DNA from: Gemmatimonadota bacterium
GTDB lineage: Bacteria; Gemmatimonadota; Gemmatimonadetes; Gemmatimonadales; Gemmatimonadaceae
Reading direction: 5' to 3'
Length of the DNA: 16,615 bases
NCBI GenBank assembly: GCA_947457715.1
Contig: CANGXK010000018.1
Span: forward strand, 1 to 16,615
In this document: piece by piece, positions 1 to 7,051 of the stretch
Numbering within the stretch: the first letter of the stretch is position 1
How the letters are laid out: each line of letters opens with the position of its first letter
Notes under the pieces: generated by a model
What the model saw: only the letters and a program-made list of their open reading frames with translations
Database searches by the model: none
Told to the model about the DNA's origin: nothing
Position numbers and translations under genes: made by a program

Positions 1-43
1 CAGGGTTGCTGAAGTCGAGCGAGAAAATCGGGGCGCCGGCCAT
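1..43 (-). CDS. Unidentified protein, N-terminal 14 residues only (runs off left edge)
   Basis: A minus-strand ATG at 43-41 opens a frame that stays open to the window edge and reads MAGAPIFSLDFSNP. It is too short to assign to a family. What supports it as a real start is a TAGATT hexamer (54-49, minus strand) 5 nt upstream. The same hexamer stands 6 nt before the ATG of the gene at 1232. The frame follows the SDR gene (stop at 70) by 26 bp on the same strand, so it may continue that transcription unit or use its own promoter inside the gap. There is no Shine-Dalgarno sequence. Function cannot be stated. Confidence 0.5.
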   Translation of the reverse strand, partial: MAGAPIFSLDFSNP

Positions 44-48
44 GCCGG

Positions 49-54
49 AATCTA
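49..54 (-). promoter_or_regulatory. Candidate -10 element (TAGATT) for a leaderless start at 43
   Basis: Reading the minus strand, TAGATT is followed by CCGGC and then ATG. It matches TATAAT at four of six positions, including A2 and T6. No convincing -35 was found. It belongs to a set of similar elements in this window, where the expected transcription start falls on or next to the A of ATG. Confidence 0.4.
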
Positions 55-69
55 GCGGGCCCGGCCCAG

Positions 70-882
70 CTACTGACGCGACTCGATGGCGCTTCGGGCG
101 ATCCGGTCCACCAGTTTGGGCGAAATCAGCTTGAGCAACCGGCCAATCTTGCCACGCCACGTCATCACGAGGTCGCGATCGCGCGCCGCGACGGCGGCCA
201 GAATCAGGCGGGCGCATTCGTCGGTCTCCATTGTCTCGCCCTTCCGGCGCACGAAGCCGCGATCGCCAAACGGCGTCCCGTCGGGTGAGAGCGCCCGCTG
301 GTTGATCTCGGAGAACACGAAGCCCGGATAGACCACGGTGACCGACACGCCCGTACCGTCGAGCTCGATGCGGAGCGAGTCGAAGAAGCCCGCCATCGCG
401 TGTTTGGTGGCCGCATACGCCGTGCGCTTGGGGACCCCGGTGAGCCCCGTCAGGCTTGAAATCGCCACCAAGCGTCCCTTGCTGCGCTTGAGGTGCGGCA
501 GCGCATGCGCCGTGCACCACACACTGCCGAGGTAGTTCACCCGCATCAGTGTGTCGAAAATCGTGAGATCGGTGATCTGGTCGAACGGTCCGCTCGAGCC
601 AAGGCCGGCGTTGTTCACGAGGATGTCGAGCCGCCCGTACGTGGCTACGGTGCGCTCGACCATCGACGCGCAGGACGCCTCGACACCCACGTCACCGGGA
701 ACAACCAGCGCGTCGCCACCCAGCGCCCGGCACTCGGCCGCCACGACCTCCAGTCGCTGCGCATCGCGGGCGGCGAGGGCCAGTCGCGCCCCCTCGGCGG
801 CGAACTGTCGCGCCAGCTCGGCCCCGATGCCGCTCGACGCACCGGTCAGCAGTACGACCTGCCCCGCGAAGCGGCGGCTCAC
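70..882 (-). CDS. Short-chain dehydrogenase/reductase (SDR), classical type
   Basis: Cytosolic NAD(P)-dependent oxidoreductase; substrate unknown. With the GTG start at 882 the protein is 270 residues, normal for a classical SDR. Visible motifs are the cofactor-binding TGASSGIG (13-20), NNAG (90-93), catalytic Ser143 in the ISSLTG segment, and Tyr156/Lys160 in YAATK, followed by the PGFV turn (186-189). The basic C-terminal tail (about 243-270) resembles DHRS7-like members. The frame is open upstream to 1110, but that part lies antisense to nothing and over the DUF2007 gene in another frame, so it is not coding. The gene starts 10 bp after the DUF2007 stop and is presumably co-transcribed with it. 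There is no strong ribosome-binding site, so the exact start is likely rather than certain. Confidence 0.93.
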   Translation of the reverse strand: MSRRFAGQVVLLTGASSGIGAELARQFAAEGARLALAARDAQRLEVVAAECRALGGDALVVPGDVGVEASCASMVERTVATYGRLDILVNNAGLGSSGPFDQITDLTIFDTLMRVNYLGSVWCTAHALPHLKRSKGRLVAISSLTGLTGVPKRTAYAATKHAMAGFFDSLRIELDGTGVSVTVVYPGFVFSEINQRALSPDGTPFGDRGFVRRKGETMETDECARLILAAVAARDRDLVMTWRGKIGRLLKLISPKLVDRIARSAIESRQ

Positions 883-892
883 GAGTGGCGAC

Positions 893-1153
893 TCACGGGT
901 GCCCGGCCGCATCGTCGGGGTCGAGCAGGTCGTCGATGTACGCGTCACCCTCGAAGGGCGCGTCGAGCAGGTGCAGCGCGTGCGTGGCGTCGCCCACCCG
1001 CACGGCGAGGCGGACGGGATATACCAGCTGCATCGCCGGCAGCATCCCGCCGGCGTTGTCGCGCAAGACCACGGCGGGAATGTGGTGCGCCTCCAATACG
1101 CTCCGCGCAACGAGCGCTTCCATCTCGTTGACGTATTCTCTGATGACCTTCAT
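893..1153 (-). CDS. DUF2007 domain protein (putative signal-transducing protein)
   Basis: Small 86-residue protein. The N-terminal pattern MKVIREYVNEMEALVARSVLE, the DNAGGM segment (32-37) and the VRLAVRVGDATHALHLL segment (47-63) are typical of DUF2007. This is a small alpha/beta fold with no established biochemical role, often described only as putative signal transducing. The start is ATG at 1153, because GGGAG lies 5 nt upstream (1163-1159) and homology begins exactly there; the frame is open further upstream to 1348 but reads over the divergent 2H-phosphoesterase gene. It is the first gene of the minus-strand unit with the SDR. Its C-terminus is acidic (DDLLDPDD). Confidence 0.82.
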   Translation of the reverse strand: MKVIREYVNEMEALVARSVLEAHHIPAVVLRDNAGGMLPAMQLVYPVRLAVRVGDATHALHLLDAPFEGDAYIDDLLDPDDAAGHP

Positions 1154-1158
1154 GGCGG

Positions 1159-1177
1159 CTCCCATAGAGCGAACATA
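1159..1177 (-). promoter_or_regulatory. Promoter and ribosome-binding site of the DUF2007-SDR unit
   Basis: On the minus strand TATGTT (1177-1172) is a -10-like hexamer, and GGGAG (1163-1159) is a good Shine-Dalgarno sequence 5 nt before the ATG at 1153. Transcription would start near 1165, giving a very short leader. This is one of the few starts in the window with an obvious ribosome-binding site. It lies in a 78-bp divergent region shared with the gene at 1232. Confidence 0.4.
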
Positions 1178-1219
1178 TCGCATGGCTCGCGCCACCGTGA
1201 GGGCGGCGCGTACACCGAC

Positions 1220-1225
1220 TAGATT
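1220..1225 (+). promoter_or_regulatory. Candidate -10 element (TAGATT) for a leaderless start at 1232
   Basis: TAGATT is followed by TCCGGG (6 nt) and then ATG at 1232. It matches TATAAT at four of six positions, including A2 and T6. No Shine-Dalgarno sequence is visible in front of the gene, so a transcript beginning at the start codon is plausible. No clear -35 was found. Confidence 0.45.
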
Positions 1226-1231
1226 TCCGGG

Positions 1232-1819
1232 ATGGCGGCGTCCTTTGGCATTTTCGTACTGGCTGAGCTTCCTGGCGAAGCGGGAGCCATGGTGCGAGAA
1301 ATTCAGCAGCGTTTTGACCCGAAGCTGGCCCGGCTCACGCCCCCACACGTGACGCTGGTCGGCTCTTCAGGTGTGGGCTCCATGCCCACCGACACGCCGG
1401 TGGCGCGTATTCGTGCCGCGCTCGAGCCCATCGCCGCGTCGACCGCGCCGATGGAACTGGCGCTCGGGCTGCCGCATCGGTTCATGCAAACGGATATCGT
1501 GTCGCTGCCGCTCGACCATAACGGGCCGCTGCGCGCGCTCCACGAGCGCATCGCCCGGAGTGGACTGCCCTTCAAGCAGGCACGGTTCCGTTTCACACCG
1601 CACTGCACGCTGAGCTTCTATCCCACGCTCACCTCGGCGCGCGAACGGGAGTTGCTGTCCCTGCGCGTGAACGCGCCGGCGATCATCGAACGCCTGCAGG
1701 TCTACCTCACACGTGACCCGCAGCCGTCGAAGCTGTTGTTCGATATCGCGCTGACCGGCGAGCTTATGGGCAGCGCGTGTCCGGCCGCAGCTTCTGGTAC
1801 GTTGACATCGCGTGCTTGA
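1232..1819 (+). CDS. 2H-phosphoesterase superfamily protein (2'-5' RNA ligase-like)
   Basis: The 195-residue protein has the two hallmark HxTx motifs of 2H phosphoesterases, HVTL at 39-42 and HCTL at 124-127, spaced as expected for the two-lobed fold. Family members (LigT/ThpR, YjcG, CPDase types) cleave or form 2',3'-cyclic and 2'-5' phosphodiester linkages in RNA or nucleotides. The exact substrate cannot be read from the sequence. The start ATG at 1232 gives a beta strand right at the N-terminus (FGIFVLAEL), as usual in the family. The last 56 bp overlap tail-to-tail with the minus-strand gene ending at 1764, and the final 20 or so residues look non-conserved. Divergent from the DUF2007-SDR unit. 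Confidence 0.88.
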   Translation: MAASFGIFVLAELPGEAGAMVREIQQRFDPKLARLTPPHVTLVGSSGVGSMPTDTPVARIRAALEPIAASTAPMELALGLPHRFMQTDIVSLPLDHNGPLRALHERIARSGLPFKQARFRFTPHCTLSFYPTLTSARERELLSLRVNAPAIIERLQVYLTRDPQPSKLLFDIALTGELMGSACPAAASGTLTSRA

Positions 1820-2318
1820 GGCCCAGTAGCGCCGACGCTTCGAGTTCGTACTCGAGCTGCAGGTCGCCGAGCTTCTCGGCATCATGTTGGGTGAGCTGCC
1901 GCGAGGCCTTCTCGGCGATGCTGTGGCGGCGCAGGTACTCACGTGCGGCCAGCCACATCGCGTTGGCGGCCTGCCGGATGTCGGCGTCCTCGCTAATGGT
2001 GACCCTCGAGCAGGTCGTCTCGAAGTCGCGCACGCACTCGGCCAGCGCCAGGTCGATGTTGTCCACCATGGCGTGGGCCGCTCCCAACTCGGACTTCGCG
2101 ACGGACAGCGTGTTCAGGCGGGCCAGCCGTTCATGCTGCCGACACGTTTCCGACGCCGTCCGCGCGAGTGCGTCGCAGCAGTACATCGGCCCTTGCTGCG
2201 AGGCGGTCGGGTCGTCGAGCATCATCGAGGAAGCAGCGGCGCGGGAGGGAGGCATGGTGGGGGCAAGAGTGGCCAGCGGGTCCGTGCGCCTGACGACCGG
2301 TTCGTACAGGCGCACCAT
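1764..2318 (-). CDS. Unrecognised small protein, predicted mostly helical
   Basis: I do not recognise this protein. With the ATG at 2318 it is 184 residues; other in-frame starts at 2255 and 2225/2222 would shorten it by 21 to 32 residues. Residues 1-45 look disordered (Pro, Ala, Ser rich). Residues about 45-175 are charged and helix-forming, with many Glu, Lys, Arg, Ala and Leu and a heptad-like segment near 135-170. Five cysteines (47, 48, 59, 95, 103) sit in the middle. There is no signal peptide or membrane segment. The frame stays open upstream to 3149, but that part is antisense to the crotonase gene and is not believed. Its 3' end overlaps the 2H-phosphoesterase by 56 bp. No Shine-Dalgarno sequence supports any start. 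Confidence 0.62.
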   Translation of the reverse strand: MVRLYEPVVRRTDPLATLAPTMPPSRAAASSMMLDDPTASQQGPMYCCDALARTASETCRQHERLARLNTLSVAKSELGAAHAMVDNIDLALAECVRDFETTCSRVTISEDADIRQAANAMWLAAREYLRRHSIAEKASRQLTQHDAEKLGDLQLEYELEASALLGLKHAMSTYQKLRPDTRCP

Positions 2319-2414
2319 GTGATCTAGCGAGCGCACCCGTATCGGTGGTAGTGGGTGTGCGAAGGCTGGTACGTGAATCGACACAAGTCCCGCCCGCGCG
2401 GTGGGCTCCGGCGG

Positions 2415-2420
2415 TACACT
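2415..2420 (+). promoter_or_regulatory. Candidate -10 element (TACACT) for a leaderless start at 2427
   Basis: TACACT, then TCGGAC (6 nt), then ATG at 2427. The hexamer matches TATAAT at four of six positions, with A2 and T6 kept. There is no Shine-Dalgarno sequence and no clear -35. Confidence 0.45.
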
Positions 2421-2426
2421 TCGGAC

Positions 2427-3236
2427 ATGACTGCCCTCATCGATGATTCCTTCGAGCATCTGCTGATCGACACCACCGCCGCCGGCGTGCGCACGATCAC
2501 GCTGAACCGTCCCGAGCGGCTCAACGCGGTCAATCCCCGGCTGGCCGAGGAACTGCCGATGGCCATGGCGCAGGCGGCGCGCGAGGATGCGGTGCGCGTG
2601 GTCGTGCTCACGGGTGCGGGGCGCGGCTTCTGCGCCGGCCTCGATCTTGGCGAGCGCGGGCAACGCGACGTCGCCGAGCGCGCGGTGCGGCTGGATCCGT
2701 ACTACTGGGTCGGACGCTGGGTGCAGTCGATCACGTCGTGCGACAAGCCGGTTATCGCGGCGGTGAACGGCGCGGCGGCCGGCGCCGGCTTCGGGCTCGC
2801 GCTGGCGTGCGATCTGCGCCTCGTGAGCGCGAGTGCCACGGTCACGGCCGGTTATGTCCGTCGCGGGCTGTCGCCCGATGCGGGGGTGACGTGGTTTCTG
2901 CCACGGTTGATCGGCCACGCACGAGCCACCGACATCATTTTGACGGGGCGCGATGTGCGCGCGGACGAAGCGGAACGCATCGGACTCGCCACCTCGGTGC
3001 TGGCGGACGATGCGTTCACTGATGGTGTGCAGCGCTACGCGGCGCAACTGGCGGCCGGACCGCCGCTGGCGCTGGCGCTGTCGAAGCGGCTGTTGCTGTC
3101 GAGCGCCGACGCGACGCTCGATGCCCAGCTGCGTGAAGAGTTCACGCACATCAAGACCTGCTTCGCGAGTGAGGATGTGCGCGAAGCAATGGCGGCCTTC
3201 AAGGAAAAGCGCGCCCCGACGTTCGAGGGGCGCTGA
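2427..3236 (+). CDS. Enoyl-CoA hydratase/isomerase (crotonase) family, PaaG-like
   Basis: Cytosolic acyl-CoA enzyme of 269 residues, normal crotonase length. The oxyanion-hole segments are FCAGLDL (68-74) and NGAAAGAGFG (114-123), followed by ACDLRLVSASATV. The next segment reads GLSPDAGVTWFLPRLIG (147-163): the second crotonase glutamate is absent and Asp151 sits in a PDAG context, as in PaaG-type 2-(1,2-epoxy-1,2-dihydrophenyl)acetyl-CoA isomerases and some Delta3-Delta2 enoyl-CoA isomerases. A double-bond or ring isomerase is therefore more likely than a hydratase; this is inference from motif. The C-terminal HIKTCFASEDVREAMAAFKEKR pattern is typical of the family. The gene stands alone, with no other phenylacetate or beta-oxidation gene in the window, so the pathway is open. 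ATG at 2427 chosen because family homology begins right after it. Confidence 0.92.
   Translation: MTALIDDSFEHLLIDTTAAGVRTITLNRPERLNAVNPRLAEELPMAMAQAAREDAVRVVVLTGAGRGFCAGLDLGERGQRDVAERAVRLDPYYWVGRWVQSITSCDKPVIAAVNGAAAGAGFGLALACDLRLVSASATVTAGYVRRGLSPDAGVTWFLPRLIGHARATDIILTGRDVRADEAERIGLATSVLADDAFTDGVQRYAAQLAAGPPLALALSKRLLLSSADATLDAQLREEFTHIKTCFASEDVREAMAAFKEKRAPTFEGR
3211..3233. terminator. Inverted repeat at the end of the crotonase gene, possible terminator
   Basis: GCGCCCC (3211-3217) and GGGGCGC (3227-3233) form a perfect 7-bp stem with a 9-nt loop. It lies over the last codons of the crotonase gene, one base before its TGA, and just before the convergent stop of the guanylyltransferase (3258). 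Position between two convergent genes suggests termination in both directions. There is no T-run on either side, so it is not a canonical intrinsic terminator. Confidence 0.3.
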
Positions 3237-3257
3237 CGTCCGTGGTGCGGGCGCGCT

Positions 3258-4448
3258 TCAGCTCGTGTGGTTGCGTCCGGGGTTGTAGCGCAGGCTGCCG
3301 GGCAGCGAGTTGAGCAGCGGTCCCAGTTCGGTGGCGCGCTCGAGGGTGGTGACGAACGTGAGGCCGTCGAGCGAGACGACCAGCATGCCGGAAATCCCGT
3401 AGGCAACGACGCAGCAGCCGTCGGCGTGAATCACGTTGCCTGAGGCATCGACGCAGTGCACGTGGCCCATGACGCCGTTGCCGGTGTCGTCGAGATCGCG
3501 TACGCGTCGCAGTGACGCCCAGGTGCCCACGTCGTCCCAGGCGCACTCGGTGGGCACGACAACGACGTGGCGACTGCGTTCGAGCAGGCCGCGGTCGATC
3601 GACACCGACGTGACGAGTTCGGCGAAGCGCTCCATGTCACCGGCGGCGAGGTGCGGCAAGCCGTGCTGCACCTCGCCGGTGTTGGCTTCGAGCTCCTCGA
3701 GCACGACGCGCGCGCGCCACACGAAAATACCGGTGTTCCAGAGCGCGCCGGTGTCGATGAGCGTGTCGGCCAGCGCCGCGGTGGGCTTCTCCACGAAGTG
3801 CTCGACGCGGCAGGCACCGCCTTCGGCGCGCGACACGAACGGGTCGAACGGGGCACCGGGCTGCAGGTAGCCGAAGCCCGTTTCGCAGCGCGTGGGCGTG
3901 GCGCCGAGGGCGACGAGCACTGGTTCTGACGATGCAATCGCGGCAGCGCGGCGGAGCGCGTCGCGAAACACGCCGGGAAACCCGACCGACAGGTCGGCGT
4001 GGAGCGCACAGAACACCGTGTCGGGGCCGGCGCGCCTGGCCACCTCCTGCGCGCCCCACGCCAAGGCTGCCGCCGTCCCGAGCGGCCGTGGCTCGATGAG
4101 CATGTTGGCGCGCGGCACCTCGGGGATCGCCTCATGCAGCGCGTCGGCGATGTCGGCGCTGGTGACGACCAGCACCCGTTCGGCCGGCACCAGCGGTGAC
4201 AGGCGCGCAATGGTGTCGGCGATGAGCGGACGCTCGTTGACCAGTGCCAACAGCTGCTTGGGGCGCTTGGGTGTGCTGAGCGGCCAGAAGCGGGTGCCGA
4301 TGCCGCCCGCGAACACGACGGCCCAGAGTGCCGTTCGCGTCTCGGGCAGGGGCTCGAGTTCGAACGCCTCCGTGGCATCCGCGATCGCCGACGACTCGAC
4401 GAGCACGGGGGGCGCGAGATGAGGAGCGACAGCGCGGGGCTCAGGCAT
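3258..4448 (-). CDS. manC: Mannose-1-phosphate guanylyltransferase (GDP-mannose pyrophosphorylase) family
   Basis: Makes GDP-mannose from mannose-1-phosphate and GTP for polysaccharide or glycan synthesis. The 396-residue protein shows the nucleotidyltransferase signature AGGIGTRFWPLS (47-58) followed by PKQ (63-65), EPRPLGTAAAL (119-129), VEKP (219-222), WNTGIFVW (237-244) and WDDVGTWASL (304-313), all diagnostic of the GMP family. The length fits a stand-alone GMP without a C-terminal phosphomannose isomerase domain. Oddities: a 40-residue N-terminal extension before the catalytic core, and HADLSV (150-155) where family members usually have a PADH-type motif. A GTG at residue 15 is an alternative start; no ribosome-binding site decides. 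No other sugar-nucleotide or glycosyltransferase gene is nearby. Divergent from the DUF1835 gene. Confidence 0.9.
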   Translation of the reverse strand: MPEPRAVAPHLAPPVLVESSAIADATEAFELEPLPETRTALWAVVFAGGIGTRFWPLSTPKRPKQLLALVNERPLIADTIARLSPLVPAERVLVVTSADIADALHEAIPEVPRANMLIEPRPLGTAAALAWGAQEVARRAGPDTVFCALHADLSVGFPGVFRDALRRAAAIASSEPVLVALGATPTRCETGFGYLQPGAPFDPFVSRAEGGACRVEHFVEKPTAALADTLIDTGALWNTGIFVWRARVVLEELEANTGEVQHGLPHLAAGDMERFAELVTSVSIDRGLLERSRHVVVVPTECAWDDVGTWASLRRVRDLDDTGNGVMGHVHCVDASGNVIHADGCCVVAYGISGMLVVSLDGLTFVTTLERATELGPLLNSLPGSLRYNPGRNHTS

Positions 4449-4532
4449 CGTGGCAGCGGAGGGAAGAACACGAAGGGCGGCCGCGTAGGCAAACACGCGT
4501 GGCGACTGGCGCATCTGCACGGCTACGGACAA

Positions 4533-4538
4533 CATACT
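4533..4538 (+). promoter_or_regulatory. Candidate -10 element (CATACT) for a leaderless start at 4545
   Basis: CATACT, then TGAGCC (6 nt), then ATG at 4545. The hexamer matches TATAAT at four of six positions, including A2 and T6. It lies in the 96-bp region between the divergent guanylyltransferase and DUF1835 genes. No Shine-Dalgarno sequence or clear -35 is present. Confidence 0.42.
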
Positions 4539-4544
4539 TGAGCC

Positions 4545-5576
4545 ATGCTCACCCTGCACCTCACCAACGGCGACGCAGCGGCCGGTGCGCTCGCGCGCTC
4601 CGGTCTCCCGGGCGACATCCTCACCTGGCGCGATCTGCTGCACGATGGCCCGGTGCCCCCGGATGCCGATCTTGGCGCATTCCATCGCGTCCGCGCTGAG
4701 TTCCTGGCGAGTCGGGGGTGGTCGGCGCTGTCGGCAGCGGTCGCTGATTTCGAACAGCGCGATGCCAGACTGGAAGACGTGGGGGCGGGCGACGAGGTGG
4801 TACTGTGGTTCGAGCCCGATCTGTATGATCAGCTGCAGCTGATTCAGATCTTGGCCCGGCTTGCGCGCCGGCCCTCCGGCCAGCGCCCGCGCATAACGAT
4901 CGCGCCGGCCGACTGCTATCTCGGTCCGATGCGGCCGGAGAAGTTCGCGCCGTTGTATCACGCGCGCCGCGACGTGCAGGACGGTGATCTGGCCCATGGC
5001 ACGGTCGCATGGGGGGCGTTCACCGCGAGCACGCCCGACGCTCTGATGGACGTCACGAACCGGCTCGATCGCGAAGTCGGCGCGCGCACGTACGCGGCCG
5101 ATGATCACGTACGGCTGCCGCATCTGGTGGCGGCGCTGCGCCGCCAGCTCGAGGAGTATCCGGACACCGACGCCGGTCTGTCGCGTAGCGAGCGGCAGCT
5201 GTGTGAAGCGCTGTCGCCCGGCGTCGTCACGCTGGGCAGACTATTCGCGGCGCATCAGGCGACGGAGTCCTGGGTGTGGCTCGGTGACTGGAGCTTCGCC
5301 TGGTACGCCGAGCGTCTCAGTGACTGCGCGCATCCGATCGTGGTGCATACCAACGGGTCCCGGGTGATCGCGCCACTGCGCACCACCGATGGCCGTGCGT
5401 TCTGGGAGCGGGCGGTACAGCTCACTCCATTCGGGCAGGATGTGGTGCGGGCCCGCGCCGACCACGTGACGGCCAACGGGATCGATCGTTGGATCGGCGG
5501 CACGAAATGCACCGGGGCGCAGTACTGGCGTTGGGAAGCGCGCACGCAGCGCACCGAACGGTTTCCCCGACTTTAA
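4545..5576 (+). CDS. DUF1835 domain-containing protein
   Basis: A 343-residue protein. The N-terminus LHLTNGDAAAG (4-14), the GDILTWRDLLHDGPVP segment (23-38) and LWFEPDLYDQLQLIQIL (87-103) are the recognisable core of DUF1835 proteins. The end has the usual IDRWIGGT...YWRWE pattern (about residues 314-332). The biochemical role of the family is not established. There is no signal peptide or membrane segment, so it is probably cytosolic. The start is the ATG at 4545, where homology begins, probably on a leaderless transcript. Its TAA stop overlaps the ATG of the next gene (TAATG at 5574-5578), which implies translational coupling with a PLP decarboxylase. Confidence 0.85.
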   Translation: MLTLHLTNGDAAAGALARSGLPGDILTWRDLLHDGPVPPDADLGAFHRVRAEFLASRGWSALSAAVADFEQRDARLEDVGAGDEVVLWFEPDLYDQLQLIQILARLARRPSGQRPRITIAPADCYLGPMRPEKFAPLYHARRDVQDGDLAHGTVAWGAFTASTPDALMDVTNRLDREVGARTYAADDHVRLPHLVAALRRQLEEYPDTDAGLSRSERQLCEALSPGVVTLGRLFAAHQATESWVWLGDWSFAWYAERLSDCAHPIVVHTNGSRVIAPLRTTDGRAFWERAVQLTPFGQDVVRARADHVTANGIDRWIGGTKCTGAQYWRWEARTQRTERFPRL

Positions 5577-7051
5577 TGGACACGCGCACGGACCAGGACG
5601 CCGAGCTGCTGGCCATGCTCGAAGAAGACATGACGCTCGACGCGGCGCGGCCGATCCTCGAGCTGGCGGCCGGCTACTTTGCCGACACGCGTCGGGGAGA
5701 GGGGCCAGTCTCGACGTGGCACAGTGCGCAGGTGATTGCCGATCGCCTCGCCGGCCCGATGCCGCGCGGTGCGCGCCCGCTGCCGGAGGTGGCGCGTCGC
5801 CTGTCGTCACTGTTGCTGGAGGACGTGAACCGCCTGGCGCATCCGATGTACATCGGGCATCAGGTATCGGCCCCGCTGCCGGCGGCGGTGTGGACCGATG
5901 CGCTGATCAGCGCACTCAATCAGTCGCAGGCGGTGCGCGAGATGTCGCCGTCGTTCACGCCGCTGGAGCATCAGGTGATCGCGTGGATGACCGACCTGGT
6001 GGGGTGGGATGAGCGGGCCGGGGGCACGATGACGTCGGGTGGCACCGAAGCGACGTTCGCCGCGCTGTTGGCGGCGCGCAGTCGCGCGGTGCCCGATGTG
6101 TGGACGAACGGCCTCGGAGCCAACGCACCGGTGGTGGTGTGCGGCGAGCATGCGCACTACGCCGTGTCGCGTGCTGCCGGCGAAATGGGACTCGGGCTGT
6201 CGCGCGTGATCGTGATTCCGTCGCGCGCGCTGCGCATGGATACCGATGCCCTGCGCGAGCGGCTGGCGGCGTTGCGGGCCAGCGGCACGCGCGTGATGGC
6301 GGTGGTGGCGACCGCCGGGTGTACGGCGACCGGCAGCTTCGACGATCTGGAGGCGGTGGCCGATCTGTGCGATGCGTTCGCGGACGATCACGGACCGCTG
6401 TGGCTGCATGTCGATGCCGCGCACGGCGGAGCGGCGATGCTGTCGCCGACGCATCGGCATCGCGTGAAGGGGCTGGTGCGGGCGCGGTCGCTGGCGTGGG
6501 ACCCGCACAAGACGTTGCTGCTGCCGCTGTCGGCGGGGTTGGTGCTGGTGCGCGATCAGGACGATCTCACGCGCGCCTTCACGCAGGAGGCGCCGTATCT
6601 CTTCAGCTCCGGCTCTGACGCGCAGATCTGGGACATGGGGCCGCGGTCGTTCCAGTGTTCCCGTCGCGCGGACGTGCTCAAGTTGTGGGTGGCGATCGAA
6701 CGGTACGGCACCGACAATCTGGCGCGACTGTACGACCGGCTCTGCCGGATGGCGCAGACGCTGCACGGCCTGCTCAGTGCCCGCAGCGACTTCACGCCGC
6801 TGCACGAGCCGATGTCGAACATCCTCTGCTTCGCCTGGACGCCGCCGGGCGTGGCGGCGGCCGATCTCGACACGTTGACCAATGCGCTGCGCGCGCAGTA
6901 CAACCGCTCGGGCCACGGCTGGATCACGGCGACCACGCTCAACGGACGCCGGGTGCTGCGCATCACGGTGATGAACGCGCGCACCGACGAGACGCACCTC
7001 GCCAAGCTGGTGGACGGACTCTCGGCGGAGGCCGCGCTGATCCTGCGCTGA
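5576..7051 (+). CDS. PLP-dependent group II amino-acid decarboxylase (first of two)
   Basis: Cytosolic PLP enzyme of 491 residues that should decarboxylate an amino acid to an amine and CO2. Fold type I motifs: TSGGTEAT (153-160), the PLP-stacking histidine region CGEHAHYAVSRAAGEMG (189-205), VDAAHGG with Asp280 (279-285), and the Schiff-base lysine Lys312 in WDPHKTLLLPL (308-318). The overall pattern (HPMYIGHQVS near 89-98, SAGLVLVRD) recalls diaminobutyrate, glutamate or aspartate decarboxylase-like clades; the substrate cannot be decided by eye. The frame is open 29 codons upstream, but the ATG at 5576 forms a TAATG junction with the DUF1835 stop and is the natural start. The stop codon lies inside an 11-bp tandem repeat, and a terminator follows. 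Confidence 0.93.
   Translation: MDTRTDQDAELLAMLEEDMTLDAARPILELAAGYFADTRRGEGPVSTWHSAQVIADRLAGPMPRGARPLPEVARRLSSLLLEDVNRLAHPMYIGHQVSAPLPAAVWTDALISALNQSQAVREMSPSFTPLEHQVIAWMTDLVGWDERAGGTMTSGGTEATFAALLAARSRAVPDVWTNGLGANAPVVVCGEHAHYAVSRAAGEMGLGLSRVIVIPSRALRMDTDALRERLAALRASGTRVMAVVATAGCTATGSFDDLEAVADLCDAFADDHGPLWLHVDAAHGGAAMLSPTHRHRVKGLVRARSLAWDPHKTLLLPLSAGLVLVRDQDDLTRAFTQEAPYLFSSGSDAQIWDMGPRSFQCSRRADVLKLWVAIERYGTDNLARLYDRLCRMAQTLHGLLSARSDFTPLHEPMSNILCFAWTPPGVAAADLDTLTNALRAQYNRSGHGWITATTLNGRRVLRITVMNARTDETHLAKLVDGLSAEAALILR

Noticed and set aside
883..1110. Upstream extension of the SDR frame (76 extra codons)
   Set aside because: It overlaps the DUF2007 gene in another frame, has Cys/Thr/Arg-rich shadow composition, and the SDR fold starts at the GTG at 882.
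2319..3149. Upstream extension of the unrecognised minus-strand protein
   Set aside because: It is antisense to the well-supported crotonase gene and has Arg/His/Gln-rich shadow composition.
5807..6997. Long minus-strand open frame (396 codons)
   Set aside because: It lies antisense to the first PLP decarboxylase, which has intact active-site motifs; high GC keeps the opposite strand free of stops.
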